DNA of 54,092 nucleotides from Streptococcus penaeicida (GCF_002887775.1 NZ_LOCM01000021.1:1-54092); one strand, 5' to 3'; shown: positions 20,491 through 30,579, counted from the first letter of the stretch. The notes: generated by a model from the sequence alone, not told the origin. Translations and numbers: made by a program.

Positions 20491-20937
20491 TTAATGATGA
20501 TGCTTTTGCCACTCAGTCACACCCCATTTGTGGCTACCTCTTTTAAGTTTATCAATGGCTTCTTCGACAGGGAACCAAGCTAATTGATTAAAGTCTTCCA
20601 AGGGTTTGTCCTCAATCTTGTATGAGGTTACTTCATAGAGGTATGCTGGGTTATAATAATAAGTGTCACGATGACGAGAGTAGAAGTACTCATCGGCTTG
20701 ACCGTAGTAATAACCGATTTTTGCAGAAAAGCCAAGTTCTTCCATTAACTCCCGTTCTAAGGCAGCCATATGATCTTCACCTTCCTCGATTTCACCACCT
20801 GGTAGAAACCAAGCACCATTTGGAGCTTGGATCAAAATGATTTGGTTAGCTTCTTTATTTGGAATGATGGCATAGACGCCAAATCGAGACTGATAGTCTT
20901 GGTCATTCTTTATTTCGCCGAAAACTGGAACTGTCAT
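20491..20937 (-). CDS. Nudix hydrolase
   Basis: A 148-residue Nudix-fold hydrolase that would cleave a nucleoside diphosphate linked to another moiety. The Nudix box is GGEIEEGEDHMAALERELMEELG (listed here as GGEIEEGE through RELMEELG), about residues 48-70. The C-terminus ends in HHH. An AAGGAGG ribosome binding site precedes ATG 20937. The substrate (oxidised nucleotide, ADP-ribose, other) cannot be told from sequence alone. Confidence 0.85.
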   Translation of the reverse strand: MTVPVFGEIKNDQDYQSRFGVYAIIPNKEANQIILIQAPNGAWFLPGGEIEEGEDHMAALERELMEELGFSAKIGYYYGQADEYFYSRHRDTYYYNPAYLYEVTSYKIEDKPLEDFNQLAWFPVEEAIDKLKRGSHKWGVTEWQKHHH

Positions 20938-20956
20938 AAGCCCCCTCCTTTAATCT

Positions 20957-20962
20957 ATTATA
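20957..20962 (-). promoter_or_regulatory. -10 box for the Nudix-DUF1827 operon
   Basis: TATAAT on the minus strand 20 bases before the Nudix start; no good -35 is visible at 16-18 bp. Confidence 0.4.
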
Positions 20963-21027
20963 CTAAAAATTTGCTGAATAATCTTATAAAAATTTGTATT
21001 TTTTAGAAAAAAATCACATATAAGAAT

Positions 21028-21054
21028 AAGAAAAGAGTGCTAATAGCACTCTTT
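21028..21054 (-). terminator. Terminator after clpE
   Basis: AAAGAGTGC and GCACTCTTT form a 9-bp stem with a 5-base loop just downstream of the clpE stop; on the minus strand it runs into TTTTCTT. Confidence 0.7.
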
Positions 21055-21059
21055 GTAAA

Positions 21060-23348
21060 CTATTCAATGACTTCCGTCACATTTTGTTTTTTCTCGGTTT
21101 TTTTAGCTGACTTGATGACAATTTTACCATTTGAGGACATCATGGCTTTTAAGTCTTTTTCTGTTGGGTTATCTAGATAGAAATCGGTGATAGCATCTTC
21201 GATGTGTTCCTGAATGGTACGTCTTAATGGACGAGCACCCATTTTTGGATCATAACCAAGATCAACCAATTTTTCTTTGACTTTTGCAGTGACATCAAGG
21301 TGGATATTATTATTAGCTAAGCGCTTATTGACATCATCCAACATTAAATCAACAATTTGAAGCAAGTTGTCTTTGCTTAAAGCTTGGAATTCGATAATGC
21401 CATCAAAACGGTTCATAAATTCGGGACTAAAGAAGTTGCTTAGTTCTCCTAGGACAGAATTAGTACGACCTTCCCTGGCAGCTCCGAAACCAACTGAAGC
21501 TTCAATTTTACCAGTTCCAGCATTTGAAGTCATGATAATAATGGTATCCTTGAAGCTTACAGTGCGACCTTGGCCGTCAGTTAAGCGACCATCATCCAGA
21601 ACTTGTAAGAACATGTGCATGACATCAGGATGGGCTTTTTCCACCTCGTCTAAAAGTATTAGAGAGTAAGGATTTCGTCTTACTTTTTCGGTTAGCTGAC
21701 CAGCTTCTTCATAACCAACATAGCCTGGAGGGGCACCAACTAATTTAGCAACAGCATGTTTCTCCATGTATTCGGACATATCAAAGCGAATCATGTTATC
21801 AGCTGAACCAAAGAGTTCAAGAGCTAATTGTTTAGATAATTCTGTCTTACCAACCCCAGTAGGACCAACAAAAAGGAAAGAACCAATTGGCCGGTTTGGG
21901 CTACCTAAACCAACACGATTTCTTCGGATTGCTTTAGCAATCTTATCAACAGCATCATCCTGACCAATAACATGGGCTTTTAAATCAGCAGCCAGATTCA
22001 CCAATTGTGATTGTTCTTTTTCTTTTAAATCACCAACTGGAATGTTGGTTTTTTGCTCAACGATGGCTTCAATGGTTTTTTCAGTGATGATAGGAATATC
22101 TTGCTCATCCACTTTTTGCTTTTGCATTTCCTTATATTTGGCGATTTGGTCGCGAAAATAAGCTGCGCGTTCAAAATCTTCATCACGAGTGGCTTGCGCT
22201 TTTAAATTTTCAGCTTCTACAAGGCGTTGATCAATTTCTTTAGGGTCAACAAAGTTTAGGGTCAAGTTCATTTTTGAACCCGCTTCATCAAGTAAGTCAA
22301 TCGCTTTGTCCGGTAAGAATCGATCTTGGATATAACGATTGGACAAGTTTGCGGCTGCCTCGATAGCATCCTGACTATATTTAACATGGTGATAGTCTTG
22401 GTATTTACCTTGGATCCCTTTTAGAATTGTGATGGTTTCTTCGACAGAAGGCTCATCCACCTTAACTGGCTGCATACGGCGTTCTAGTGCGGCATCTTTT
22501 TCAATAATACGGTACTCGTTAAGAGTAGTAGCACCAACCAATTGTAATTCACCACGTGCTAAGGCTGGTTTTAAGATATTGCCAGCATCCATGTTGCCAT
22601 CACCAGCGCTACCGGCACCAACAATTTCATGGATTTCATCAATAAAGAGAATAACATCTTGACGATTGCGAATCTCTTCCATCAATTTTTGCATCCGCTC
22701 CTCAAATTGACCGCGGATACCAGTACCTTGGACCAAACTAACCACATCCAAACGGATAACTTGTTTATGTTGCAATTTATGAGGAACATCTCCGTCCACA
22801 ATTTTTTGAGCAAGCCCTTCAACAACTGCTGTTTTACCAACACCTGGTTCTCCAATAAGAACGGGATTGTTCTTGGTGCGACGATTTAAAATTTCAATAA
22901 CACGAACGATTTCGTCATCTCGACCGATAACAGGATCGATGTCGCCACGACGAGCGATTTCAGTAACATTAATACCAAATTCTTCTAGAAGTCCTGGTTC
23001 TCTTTGAGCAGGACGTGGATTTGAACCAGGTCTTGCGGCTTGTCCATTTTGGTGGTTATTTCCACCATTACCCCCACCTTGGCCTCCTGCCTGCGTTGGA
23101 GGCGTATTTGGTAATTGACCGAAGGCTCTAAAGTTATTAAGATCTCCGAAGAAATCATCAAAGAAGGGAGTTAGGGAATCTCTTTGTTCTTGAGATTTAG
23201 AATGCATGCCTCCTAAGATAGGGTTGTTTGCATCAGTTTTCATAATTTGATAGCAATTTTGACAAAGATCAATCTGTCTTTGTTTGCCATTCACATTTGT
23301 ATATAAGTGAATAGACGCTTCATTTAATTTACAATTTTGACAAAGCAT
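21060..23348 (-). CDS. clpE: ATP-dependent Clp protease ATP-binding subunit ClpE
   Basis: Hsp100/Clp unfoldase that feeds substrates to ClpP and disaggregates proteins after heat or thiol stress. The N-terminal zinc finger (C3, C6, C29, C32) is specific to ClpE. It is followed by a Gly/Asn/Gln-rich linker, AAA domain 1 (GEPGVGKT), a UVR-like coiled region ([17 protein letters not shown]), and AAA domain 2 (GPTGVGKT). The 762-residue length is typical of streptococcal ClpE. A CtsR operator just downstream of the promoter and a CIRCE-like element upstream of it indicate heat-shock repression. Confidence 0.96.
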   Translation of the reverse strand: MLCQNCKLNEASIHLYTNVNGKQRQIDLCQNCYQIMKTDANNPILGGMHSKSQEQRDSLTPFFDDFFGDLNNFRAFGQLPNTPPTQAGGQGGGNGGNNHQNGQAARPGSNPRPAQREPGLLEEFGINVTEIARRGDIDPVIGRDDEIVRVIEILNRRTKNNPVLIGEPGVGKTAVVEGLAQKIVDGDVPHKLQHKQVIRLDVVSLVQGTGIRGQFEERMQKLMEEIRNRQDVILFIDEIHEIVGAGSAGDGNMDAGNILKPALARGELQLVGATTLNEYRIIEKDAALERRMQPVKVDEPSVEETITILKGIQGKYQDYHHVKYSQDAIEAAANLSNRYIQDRFLPDKAIDLLDEAGSKMNLTLNFVDPKEIDQRLVEAENLKAQATRDEDFERAAYFRDQIAKYKEMQKQKVDEQDIPIITEKTIEAIVEQKTNIPVGDLKEKEQSQLVNLAADLKAHVIGQDDAVDKIAKAIRRNRVGLGSPNRPIGSFLFVGPTGVGKTELSKQLALELFGSADNMIRFDMSEYMEKHAVAKLVGAPPGYVGYEEAGQLTEKVRRNPYSLILLDEVEKAHPDVMHMFLQVLDDGRLTDGQGRTVSFKDTIIIMTSNAGTGKIEASVGFGAAREGRTNSVLGELSNFFSPEFMNRFDGIIEFQALSKDNLLQIVDLMLDDVNKRLANNNIHLDVTAKVKEKLVDLGYDPKMGARPLRRTIQEHIEDAITDFYLDNPTEKDLKAMMSSNGKIVIKSAKKTEKKQNVTEVIE

Positions 23349-23388
23349 AAGTTACCTCCTAGGGCAAATAATAAAAAGGGAACCATTT

Positions 23389-23405
23389 AGTCAATAATGG
23401 TCAAA
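23389..23405. promoter_or_regulatory. CtsR operator upstream of clpE
   Basis: AGTCAATAATGGTCAAA matches the CtsR heptad repeat (RGTCAAANANRGTCAAA) at 16 of 17 positions. It lies just downstream of the clpE -10, a position suited to repression. Confidence 0.88.
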
Positions 23406-23417
23406 CTTTATAGTCAT

Positions 23418-23445
23418 ATTATAGCACCCTTGATATGGAAATCAA
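23418..23445 (-). promoter_or_regulatory. clpE promoter
   Basis: On the minus strand TTGATT (23440-23445) and TATAAT (23418-23423) are 16 bp apart, with an extended TGC before the -10. Confidence 0.65.
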
Positions 23446-23461
23446 GTAAAAAGTTCAAAAA

Positions 23462-23488
23462 TTAGCACTTGCTAGTTAAGAGTGATAA
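23462..23488. promoter_or_regulatory. CIRCE-like element upstream of the clpE promoter
   Basis: TTAGCACTT-N9-GAGTGATAA matches the HrcA operator CIRCE (TTAGCACTC-N9-GAGTGCTAA) at 16 of 18 arm positions with the correct 9-bp spacer. It lies upstream of the -35 rather than over the start site. Confidence 0.6.
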
Positions 23489-23589
23489 ATACAGTCTATC
23501 TAACCTCCTTCCAGTCACTTTACATGAAAATGAGTGTGAAAAAACAAATAAAAATGGTCCTTTTTGTGTTGGTTTACTTATTTTTATGT

Positions 23590-23595
23590 TAAAAT
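23590..23595 (+). promoter_or_regulatory. -10 element for the YkuJ-like gene
   Basis: Extended -10 TGT-TAAAAT; the -35 region is poor. Confidence 0.4.
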
Positions 23596-23628
23596 ATAGG
23601 GGATAATAAAACGAATAGGAGAAAAGAA

Positions 23629-23859
23629 ATGGAATCACATTTAGTGAGAATCATTAATCGTCTTGAATTAATGGTCAATGATGGTGGAAATTTAAAAAGA
23701 AATTTTGAACGTGAAGGTGTAGTTGTTGCTGAAGTTTCATTTTCAAACGATCCTGACAATGGTCCTGTCTTCACATTACGTGATGTTGAAGCGCGTGAAT
23801 CATATTCATTTGATAGCATTGATTTAATTGCTATGGAAATCTACGACTTATTATATTAA
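23629..23859 (+). CDS. YkuJ/DUF1797 family protein
   Basis: A 76-residue acidic soluble protein with the DUF1797 pattern (MESHLVRIINRLELM, then FTLRDVEARESYSFD). The family includes B. subtilis YkuJ, of known structure and unknown function. A TAGGAGA ribosome binding site precedes ATG 23629. It is monocistronic, divergent from clpE, and ends before a hairpin terminator. Confidence 0.85.
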   Translation: MESHLVRIINRLELMVNDGGNLKRNFEREGVVVAEVSFSNDPDNGPVFTLRDVEARESYSFDSIDLIAMEIYDLLY

Positions 23860-23882
23860 TAATCCGTCCTTAAACTATTTTT

Positions 23883-23912
23883 AAAAAAGCTTACGTTCAG
23901 TGAGTTTTTTTG
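23883..23912 (+). terminator. Weak terminator after the YkuJ-like gene
   Basis: AAAAAAGCTTAC pairs with GTGAGTTTTTTT across a 5-base loop, with two G-U pairs, followed by T. Confidence 0.5.
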
Positions 23913-23945
23913 TTTTGCTTAAGAGTGAAAAAATGAAAATTGTTA

Positions 23946-23974
23946 TTGTATTTTTATTCAGTTGATGTTATAAT
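23946..23974 (+). promoter_or_regulatory. Promoter of the amino acid ABC transporter operon
   Basis: TTGTAT at 23946-23951 and TATAAT at 23969-23974 are spaced 17 bp. Confidence 0.6.
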
Positions 23975-24015
23975 TATTTCTATTATTTTGTTTTAGAAAT
24001 GATTAGGGGACATAT

Positions 24016-24699
24016 ATGGATTTTTCTTTTTTACCTAAATATTGGGCATATTTTAATGATGGTGTGCTTATCACCATCCTCATTTCAGTATGTGTCGTTT
24101 TTTTTGGAACCATTATTGGAGTTCTGTTGACCTTTATGAAACGTAGTAATAATAGAGTTTTTAAATGGTTAGCGAATTTTTATATTTGGATTTTCAGGGG
24201 TACTCCCATGGTTGTACAGATTATGATTGCCTTTGCCTGGATGCACTTTAATCAAATGCCAACCATTTCATTTGGTGTTTTGGATTTGGATTATTCCCGC
24301 TTGCTACCTGGTATTATTATAATATCGCTTAACAGCGGAGCATATGTCTCGGAAATTGTTCGAGCGGGGATTGAGGCTGTGCCCAAAGGGCAACTTGAAG
24401 CTTCTTACTCCTTGGGTATTGTCCCAAAAAATGCTATGCGCTATGTTATTTTGCCACAGGCTTTTAAAAACATTTTGCCGGCTCTTGGCAACGAATTTAT
24501 CACTATTATCAAGGATAGTGCCTTGCTACAAACAATTGGGGTGATGGAGTTGTGGAATGGTGCTCAATCTGTTGTGGCTTCAACTTACTCACCTGTAACA
24601 CCCTTGCTTTTTGCGGCTTTCTACTATTTGATGTTAACCACACTTTTGTCCTATTTATTGGGCTTATTAGAGAAGAAATTGGGACAAGGAGCAATGTAA
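24016..24699 (+). CDS. Polar amino acid ABC transporter permease
   Basis: A 227-residue inner-membrane permease of the HisM/GlnP type with about five membrane helices. The cytoplasmic EAA loop that contacts the ATPase reads EAVPKGQLEASYSLG near residues 117-131, and RGTPMVVQIM is the conserved N-terminal segment. AGGGGA precedes ATG 24016. The stop overlaps the ATPase gene start by one base. No substrate-binding protein gene is adjacent, so substrate recognition must come from elsewhere. Confidence 0.88.
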   Translation: MDFSFLPKYWAYFNDGVLITILISVCVVFFGTIIGVLLTFMKRSNNRVFKWLANFYIWIFRGTPMVVQIMIAFAWMHFNQMPTISFGVLDLDYSRLLPGIIIISLNSGAYVSEIVRAGIEAVPKGQLEASYSLGIVPKNAMRYVILPQAFKNILPALGNEFITIIKDSALLQTIGVMELWNGAQSVVASTYSPVTPLLFAAFYYLMLTTLLSYLLGLLEKKLGQGAM

Positions 24700-25432
24700 T
24701 GACAAAATCACTGATTGACATTAAAGGTTTATCCAAATCATTCGGCCAAAATCAGGTCTTAAAAGGGATTGATTTAAGTATTGCAGAAGGTGAAGTAGTG
24801 GTTATTATTGGCCCTTCTGGATCTGGAAAATCGACCTTGTTAAGATCACTGAACCTCTTAGAAGTACCGAGTCAAGGGACTATTCTTTTTGAAGGACTTG
24901 ATATTACGGATAAAAAAAACAATATTTTTAAAATGCGGGAAAAAATGGGCATGGTTTTCCAACAATTTAATTTATTTCCCAATATGACAGTTCTAGACAA
25001 TATCACCTTGTCACCTGTTAAAACAAAAGGCTTAAGCAAAGGGCAAGCTCAAGAGAAAGCTTATCAGCTCTTGGATAAGGTTGGCTTAAGAGATAAGGCA
25101 AAGGCTTATCCTGCAAGTCTTTCTGGTGGTCAGCAACAGAGGATTGCTATTGCAAGGGGCTTAGCATGGAGCCAGATGTCATGCTTTTTGATGAGCCAAC
25201 TTCAGCTCTTGATCCGGAAATGGTAGGTGAAGTTCTGGCAGTTATGCAAGATTTGGCCAAATCAGGAATGACCATGGTGATTGTAACGCATGAAATGGGC
25301 TTTGCTAAGGAAGTAGCTGACCGGGTTATTTTTATGGACCAGGGACAAATTCTTGAAGAGGGGCATCCTAAGGCTATTTTTGAAAATCCTCAAGAGGTCA
25401 GAACTCAAGATTTTTTGAGTAAAATACTTTAA
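24699..25432 (+). pseudogene. Amino acid ABC transporter ATP-binding protein, frameshifted
   Basis: ATPase partner of the preceding permease. Walker A GPSGSGKST near residue 40 and the signature LSGGQQQR near residue 142 are in the first frame. Walker B ([12 protein letters not shown]) and the H-loop (IVTHEMGF) are in the next frame, starting at 25166. Adding one A at TTAGC-ATGGAGCC near 25165 restores [16 protein letters not shown] and a full-length protein of about 244 residues. As read, the product lacks Walker B and would be inactive. One-base under-call or real frameshift. Confidence 0.87.
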
Positions 25433-25483
25433 AAGGCTGTAAAGATTTTAGAAAATTAGACTAGAAGATAAGATTCAAATTAA

Positions 25484-25509
25484 TGAGGACTTTGCTTCCT
25501 CGTTTTTTT
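25484..25509 (+). terminator. Terminator before folD
   Basis: TGAGGA and TCCTCG stem followed by seven T residues. The folD -10 begins three bases later, so terminator and promoter are fused. Confidence 0.6.
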
Positions 25510-25517
25510 GGTATAAT
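25509..25517 (+). promoter_or_regulatory. Extended -10 promoter for folD
   Basis: TGG-TATAAT immediately after the terminator U-tract; no strong -35. Confidence 0.55.
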
Positions 25518-25545
25518 AGACAAAAAGTAGTTAAGGGAGTAATAA

Positions 25546-26400
25546 ATGGTAACAGTTATTGATGGTAAAGCTTTAGCACAAAAGATGCAGAGCCAATTAG
25601 CTGAAAAAGTGCAAAAATTGAAAGCAGAACACGGGATTGTTCCAGGCTTAGTTGTCATTTTGGTAGGTGATAATCCCGCAAGTCAAGTTTATGTGCGTAA
25701 TAAAGAACGATCCGCTCTAGCTGCAGGCTTTAAAAGTGAGACGGTTCGTTTGTCAGAATCCATTTGCCAAGAAGAACTAATCACCATTATTGAGCAATAC
25801 AATCAGGATCAATCTATCCATGGCATCTTGGTACAACTTCCCTTACCAAGCCATATCAATGATAAGAAAATCATCCTAGCCATTGATCCTAAAAAAGATG
25901 TCGATGGTTTCCACCCAATGAATACTGGCCACCTCTGGTCAGGACGCCCGCTGATGGTACCGTGTACACCAGCTGGAATTATGGAAATGTTTAGTGAGTA
26001 TGGTATTGATTTAGAAGGCAAACATGCCGTCATCATTGGCCGATCAAACATTGTTGGGAAGCCAATGGCGCAATTGCTTTTGGATAAAAATGCAACGGTG
26101 ACCCTTACGCATTCTCGCACCCGTCATCTGCCTCAAGTCACAAGCCAAGCAGACATCTTAATTGTTGCCATCGGTCAAGGTCACTTCGTGACAGCTGACT
26201 TCGTCAAAGAAGGAGCAGTGGTCATCGATGTCGGCATGAATCGCGATGACAATGGCAAACTGATTGGTGATGTGGAATATGACCAAGTGGCAGCTAAAGC
26301 TAGCTATATCACCCCAGTACCAGGAGGAGTTGGCCCGATGACCATTACCATGCTCTTAGAACAAACTTATCAAGCAGCCCTAAGAAGTGTTAGCAAATGA
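25546..26400 (+). CDS. folD: Bifunctional methylenetetrahydrofolate dehydrogenase/cyclohydrolase
   Basis: Cytoplasmic enzyme interconverting methylene-, methenyl- and 10-formyl-THF for purine and initiator tRNA formylation. YVRNKERSA carries the catalytic lysine region near residue 52, VDGFHPMN and PCTPAGI are folate-site motifs, and [13 protein letters not shown] is the NADP-binding segment near 163. 284 residues, full-length. GGGAG precedes ATG 25546. The stop overlaps the nnrD start in ATGA. A THF riboswitch elsewhere in the window controls folate uptake (folT). Confidence 0.96.
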   Translation: MVTVIDGKALAQKMQSQLAEKVQKLKAEHGIVPGLVVILVGDNPASQVYVRNKERSALAAGFKSETVRLSESICQEELITIIEQYNQDQSIHGILVQLPLPSHINDKKIILAIDPKKDVDGFHPMNTGHLWSGRPLMVPCTPAGIMEMFSEYGIDLEGKHAVIIGRSNIVGKPMAQLLLDKNATVTLTHSRTRHLPQVTSQADILIVAIGQGHFVTADFVKEGAVVIDVGMNRDDNGKLIGDVEYDQVAAKASYITPVPGGVGPMTITMLLEQTYQAALRSVSK

Positions 26401-27239
26401 TTCTGGAAGAAAGTATCCTGATCCAGGTCATTCAAAAACGCCCTCGTAAAAGTCATAAAGGCGATTACGGTCGTTTGCTACTGATTGGTGGTTTTTACCC
26501 TTATGCAGGTGCTATTATTATGGCCGCACAAGCAGCAGTAGCCAGTGGGGCTGGCCTGGTCACAGTGGCAAGCGAAAAAGAGACCATTAGTCCTCTCCAC
26601 GCTCGCCTGCCAGAAGCTATGGCCTTAGACGTCGCAGACCAAAGTTTATTCTTACAGACCTTGAAAGCTGCCGATAGTGTCTTGTTAGGTCCTGGTCTTT
26701 CGGAGAATAGCAAAGCTGAGAGCCTATTTGATTTAGTCATGGAGCATCTGTCAGAAGAGCAAGTCCTCATTCTGGATGGCTCCGCAATTAACCTCATGGC
26801 CAAAAGAAAACCCAAGCTAAAAGTCGGTCAGAATCTAATCCTGACGCCCCATGAAAAAGAGTGGGAACGCCTATCAGGTTTGGCTATTAATGAGCAGACC
26901 GAAGCGACCAGCCAAGAGGCTTTGAAGCAGTTTCCACAGGCAACTATTTTAGTAGCTAAAAGTCATCAAACCAAATTAATTCAAGGGAAATCCATTTATC
27001 ACCTTTCAGTTGGTGGTCCCTACCAAGCGACAGGCGGTATGGGAGACACTTTGGCTGGCATGATTGCTGGTTTTAGTGGCCAATTTCCGCAGGCCAGTCT
27101 TTTTGAAAAGGTTCAAGCTGCGACCTATTTACATGCTTATATTGCTGAACAAGAGGCAAAAGAAGCCTACGTGGTTTTGCCAAGTCGCATTAGTCAAGTC
27201 ATCCCCAAATGGATGCAGACATTTGCTAAAAAATCCTAA
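26397..27239 (+). CDS. nnrD: ADP-dependent NAD(P)H-hydrate dehydratase
   Basis: Metabolite-repair enzyme of the YjeF C-terminal/carbohydrate-kinase fold that regenerates NAD(P)H from its hydrate. The [13 protein letters not shown] segment near residues 210-222 holds the catalytic Asp, and [11 protein letters not shown] is conserved. The N-terminal epimerase domain of the two-domain version is absent, as in other streptococci with this gene. It overlaps folD by four bases and ends before a strong terminator. Locally higher GC than neighbours, as in xseA to recN. Confidence 0.88.
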   Translation: MILEESILIQVIQKRPRKSHKGDYGRLLLIGGFYPYAGAIIMAAQAAVASGAGLVTVASEKETISPLHARLPEAMALDVADQSLFLQTLKAADSVLLGPGLSENSKAESLFDLVMEHLSEEQVLILDGSAINLMAKRKPKLKVGQNLILTPHEKEWERLSGLAINEQTEATSQEALKQFPQATILVAKSHQTKLIQGKSIYHLSVGGPYQATGGMGDTLAGMIAGFSGQFPQASLFEKVQAATYLHAYIAEQEAKEAYVVLPSRISQVIPKWMQTFAKKS

Positions 27240-27246
27240 ATCTTAT

Positions 27247-27268
27247 GGAGCCTAGGGCTCCTTTTTTT
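27247..27268 (+). terminator. Terminator after nnrD
   Basis: GGAGCC and GGCTCC form a 6-bp GC-rich stem with a TAG-G core loop, followed by seven T residues. Confidence 0.8.
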
Positions 27269-27299
27269 GTATCTAAGCCAAGCTTTTTAAGGGGAAAAA

Positions 27300-27308
27300 T
27301 GGTATAAT
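27300..27308 (+). promoter_or_regulatory. Extended -10 promoter of the xseA operon
   Basis: TGG-TATAAT; the -35 region is weak. Confidence 0.5.
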
Positions 27309-27358
27309 GGCTCTTGTATATACTGGTCTTTCTGACCAAAAATAAGGAAAGGAATCTG

Positions 27359-28697
27359 ATGTCTGATTATTTAAGCGTTAGTCAACTAACCAAATATCTC
27401 AAATTAAAATTTGATCGGGATCTATTTAGAGCGGGTTTATTTAACAGGTCAGGTTTCGAATTTTCGAAAAAGACCTAGTCATCAATATTTTTCCTTAAAA
27501 GATGAAGGTTCTGTTATCCAAGCAACACTGTGGGCAGGAACCTACAAAAAATTAGGATTTGACTTGGAAGAAGGCATGAAAGTCAATGTCGTGGGTCGTG
27601 TTCAAATCTATCAGCCTTCTGGCTCTTACTCTATCATTATTGAAAAAATTGAGCCAGATGGCATTGGTGCTTTGGCGATTCAGTTTGAGCAATTAAAAGC
27701 AAAATTAACCCAAGCCGGATTTTTCAATGACAGTCATAAACAGGCATTGCCCCAATTTGTCAGTAAAATCGGTGTCATCACTAGTCCTAGTGGGGCCGTC
27801 ATCAAAGATATCATCACAACAGTATCAAGACGTTTTCCTGGAGTTGAAATCCTTCTCTACCCTACTAAGGTCCAAGGGGCAGGCGCAGCTCAAGAAGTTG
27901 TTGCCAATATTCAAAGGGCCAATCAAAGAGACGACTTGGATTTGTTGATTGTCGGACGGGGCGGAGGTTCTATCGAGGACCTTTGGGCCTTTAACGAAGA
28001 AATCGTGGTCGAGGCAATCTTTGAGTCACGCCTCCCGATTATCTCTAGCGTTGGGCATGAGACAGATGTGACCTTGGCTGATTTTGTGGCCGATCGCCGA
28101 GCAGCCACACCAACAGCGGCAGCTGAACTAGCGACACCGGTCACTAAAAGCGATATTATCTCTTGGATCAGTGATCAGCAAAACAGGGCTTATCAGGCTA
28201 ATCTCAGGCTGATTAAACAAAAATCAGACAACCTAAGAAAACTGTCACAATCAGTTATCTTTAGACAGCCAGACCGCCTATATGATGGCTACCTGCAAAA
28301 AATTGATCGCCTGCAGTCGCAACTACAGTACAGTATAAAGCAAACCATTGGGCAAGCACAGCAAGCAGAAATCCAAGCCCGACATGGTCTCCAATCACTT
28401 GATATGGTCACAAAAATCAACCGGTACCAAGAGAAAGTTACCTACATTGAGCAGTGGCTGAAAGTGGATATGCAAAAACGCTTTGATCAGCGCTTGGCGC
28501 GTTTTGAGAAAGCTCAAGATACCTTATTATCCTTAGATACCCAAAGAATTATCGCCCGAGGCTATAGTATCTTACGCAAAGAAAATAAAGTCCTTACCTC
28601 CATTAAGCAAACGCAAGCTGGCGATTTATTAGCCGTGGAATTGAAAGATGGACAATTAGAAGTAGAGGTTAAAAATGTCAAAGAAGCAAACATTTGA
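27359..28697 (+). pseudogene. xseA: Exodeoxyribonuclease VII large subunit, frameshifted near the start
   Basis: Large subunit of the single-strand-specific exonuclease VII. The true start is ATG 27359 behind GGAAAGGA; it reads [20 protein letters not shown], then leaves frame. The OB-fold ([20 protein letters not shown]), catalytic core ([15 protein letters not shown]) and coiled-coil tail are in the frame entered at 27423. Two missing bases in GGGAT-C-TATTTAGAG (expected D-P-Y-L-E) restore a 446-residue protein, the normal length. The end overlaps xseB. Confidence 0.9.
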
Positions 28698-28890
28698 AGA
28701 AAGTTTACAAGAATTAGAAGCTATCGTCAGCAAACTTGAAAATGGTGATGTGCCCTTAGAAGAAGCCTTGACTGAATTTCAAAAAGGGATGATTTTATCA
28801 AAAGGCTTGCAAAAAACCTTACAAGAAGCTGAAAAAACCTTGGTTAAGGTCATGCAAAATGATGGTACAGAAGTTGAGATGGAAAACTAA
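28675..28890 (+). CDS. xseB: Exodeoxyribonuclease VII small subunit
   Basis: A 71-residue helical protein that coats the coiled coil of Xse[25 protein letters not shown] is the family core (FEESL through [10 protein letters not shown]). It overlaps the xseA end by about 23 bases, which implies coupled translation, and its stop overlaps the ispA start (TAATG). Confidence 0.95.
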   Translation: MSKKQTFEESLQELEAIVSKLENGDVPLEEALTEFQKGMILSKGLQKTLQEAEKTLVKVMQNDGTEVEMEN

Positions 28891-29759
28891 TGGATAAGTT
28901 AGCTAAGATTAACCAAACCATTGCTTCTTTTTACCGAAGCAAAGCTGCTGTTTCGACTGAGATGATTGAAGCTATCCTTTACTCAGTAGATGCTGGTGGC
29001 AAACGGATCAGACCCCTTTTCTTATTAGATGTCTTAGAAGCTTTTTCCATCCCTTTAGAGGAAAGTCATTTTGCGGTAGCAGCTGCTTTAGAAATGATTC
29101 ATACAGGTAGTCTCATTCATGATGATTTACCTGCTATGGATAATGATGATTACCGTCGTGGTCGCCTCACCAACCATAAAAAATTTGATGAAGCCACAGC
29201 TATTTTAGCTGGCGACAGCCTTTTTTTGGATCCATTTGCTTTAGTGGCTGGAACTGATCTTCCTGCTCAAGTTAGAGTTGACTTGATTCAATGTCTCTCT
29301 GATTCTTCAGGGACTTTCGGCATGGTTGGCGGTCAAATGCTAGATATGAAAGCGGAAGGTCAAAAGTTGTCTTTAGACCAACTGCAAGCCATTCACCGCC
29401 ATAAGACCGGCTGTTTACTGGCCTTCCCATTTTGGGCAGGAGCAAGAATTGCGGATGCCCAAGAAGAGGTTCAAGAAAAATTTCTTCAAGTTGGTCATTT
29501 GGTTGGTCATGCCTTTCAAGTTCGTGATGATATTCTGGATGTGACTGCTGATTTTGACCTTTTAGGGAAGACGCCGGAAAAAGATTTAGCGGCTGATAAA
29601 ATGACTTATCCAAGTTTGCTTGGGCTTAATAAATCCTACCAGATTTTGAATCAGGATATTGATCAGAGTTTGGCGATTTTAGCTGAATTAGAAATGGCTC
29701 AAATCGTTAAAGCAGATGCCGTCAAGGATTTGATAGAAAGGTTGCGTCTTCATGCCTAA
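28890..29759 (+). CDS. ispA: Farnesyl diphosphate synthase (polyprenyl synthetase)
   Basis: Makes farnesyl diphosphate from IPP and DMAPP, the precursor of undecaprenyl carrier lipid. The two Asp-rich motifs are DDLPAMDNDD near residue 76 and VRDDILDV near 211, with GGKRIRP near 30. 289 residues, typical. Sits between xseB and tlyA, overlapping both, a common streptococcal arrangement. Confidence 0.94.
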   Translation: MDKLAKINQTIASFYRSKAAVSTEMIEAILYSVDAGGKRIRPLFLLDVLEAFSIPLEESHFAVAAALEMIHTGSLIHDDLPAMDNDDYRRGRLTNHKKFDEATAILAGDSLFLDPFALVAGTDLPAQVRVDLIQCLSDSSGTFGMVGGQMLDMKAEGQKLSLDQLQAIHRHKTGCLLAFPFWAGARIADAQEEVQEKFLQVGHLVGHAFQVRDDILDVTADFDLLGKTPEKDLAADKMTYPSLLGLNKSYQILNQDIDQSLAILAELEMAQIVKADAVKDLIERLRLHA

Positions 29760-30579
29760 AGAAAGAGTTGATGTTTTGGCTTTTAAACAAGGCCTATTTG
29801 AGACTCGGGAACAAGCTAAACGTGGCGTTATGGCCGGCTTAGTTGTTGCTGTCTTAAATGGTCAACGCTATGATAAGCCAGGTGAAAAAATTGATGAGGA
29901 CACTGAACTCAAACTTAAAGGTGACAAACTTAAATATGTGAGTCGTGGCGGTCTCAAATTAGAAAAAGCACTAGATGTCTTTGCCATTTCGGTTAAGGAT
30001 CAGGTGACTATTGATATTGGTGCCTCAACTGGTGGTTTTACAGACGTCATGCTTCAGTCCGGTGCCAAATTAGTCTATGCTGTGGATGTGGGTACCAATC
30101 AATTGGTCTGGAAATTAAGACAAGATGACCGTGTGCGTAGTATGGAACAATATAATTTTCGTTATGCCCAATTAGAAGACTTCACAGAAGGCCAACCTCA
30201 TTTTGCAAGTATCGATGTCTCTTTTATCTCTTTGAGTCTGATTTTGCCAGCTTTACATGCTATCTTAGCTGAACAAGGTCAAGTGGTTGCCTTAATTAAA
30301 CCCCAATTTGAAGCTGGCCGTGAATTGGTTGGTAAAAATGGTATTGTCAAGGACAAGGCTGTCCATCAAAAAGTTATTGAGGATGTTATGGCCTTTGCCG
30401 AAAATTTCGGATTTATCATTAAAGGACTTGATTTTTCGCCAATCCAAGGTGGTCATGGTAACATTGAGTTCTTATTACATTTGCAAAAATCGGACACTTC
30501 TTTGCAATCTGAGGCAGTCGATATCCTAGCACTTGTTGACAAAGCACATAAGGAATTTAAGAAAAATGAAGAAAAATGA
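29752..30579 (+). CDS. tlyA: TlyA family rRNA (cytidine-2'-O)-methyltransferase / hemolysin-like protein
   Basis: N-terminal S4 RNA-binding domain (RVDVLAFKQGLFETREQA) and C-terminal FtsJ-type Rossmann methyltransferase domain with VTIDIGASTGGFTDVML near residue 83. TlyA proteins 2'-O-methylate 16S and/or 23S rRNA; old annotations call them hemolysins. 275 residues. It overlaps ispA by eight bases and argR by 14. Confidence 0.92.
   Translation: MPKERVDVLAFKQGLFETREQAKRGVMAGLVVAVLNGQRYDKPGEKIDEDTELKLKGDKLKYVSRGGLKLEKALDVFAISVKDQVTIDIGASTGGFTDVMLQSGAKLVYAVDVGTNQLVWKLRQDDRVRSMEQYNFRYAQLEDFTEGQPHFASIDVSFISLSLILPALHAILAEQGQVVALIKPQFEAGRELVGKNGIVKDKAVHQKVIEDVMAFAENFGFIIKGLDFSPIQGGHGNIEFLLHLQKSDTSLQSEAVDILALVDKAHKEFKKNEEK

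Noticed and set aside
21028..21054. GAGTGCTAA resembling a CIRCE half site
   Set aside because: It is part of the clpE terminator hairpin; the second half has no 9-bp spacer.
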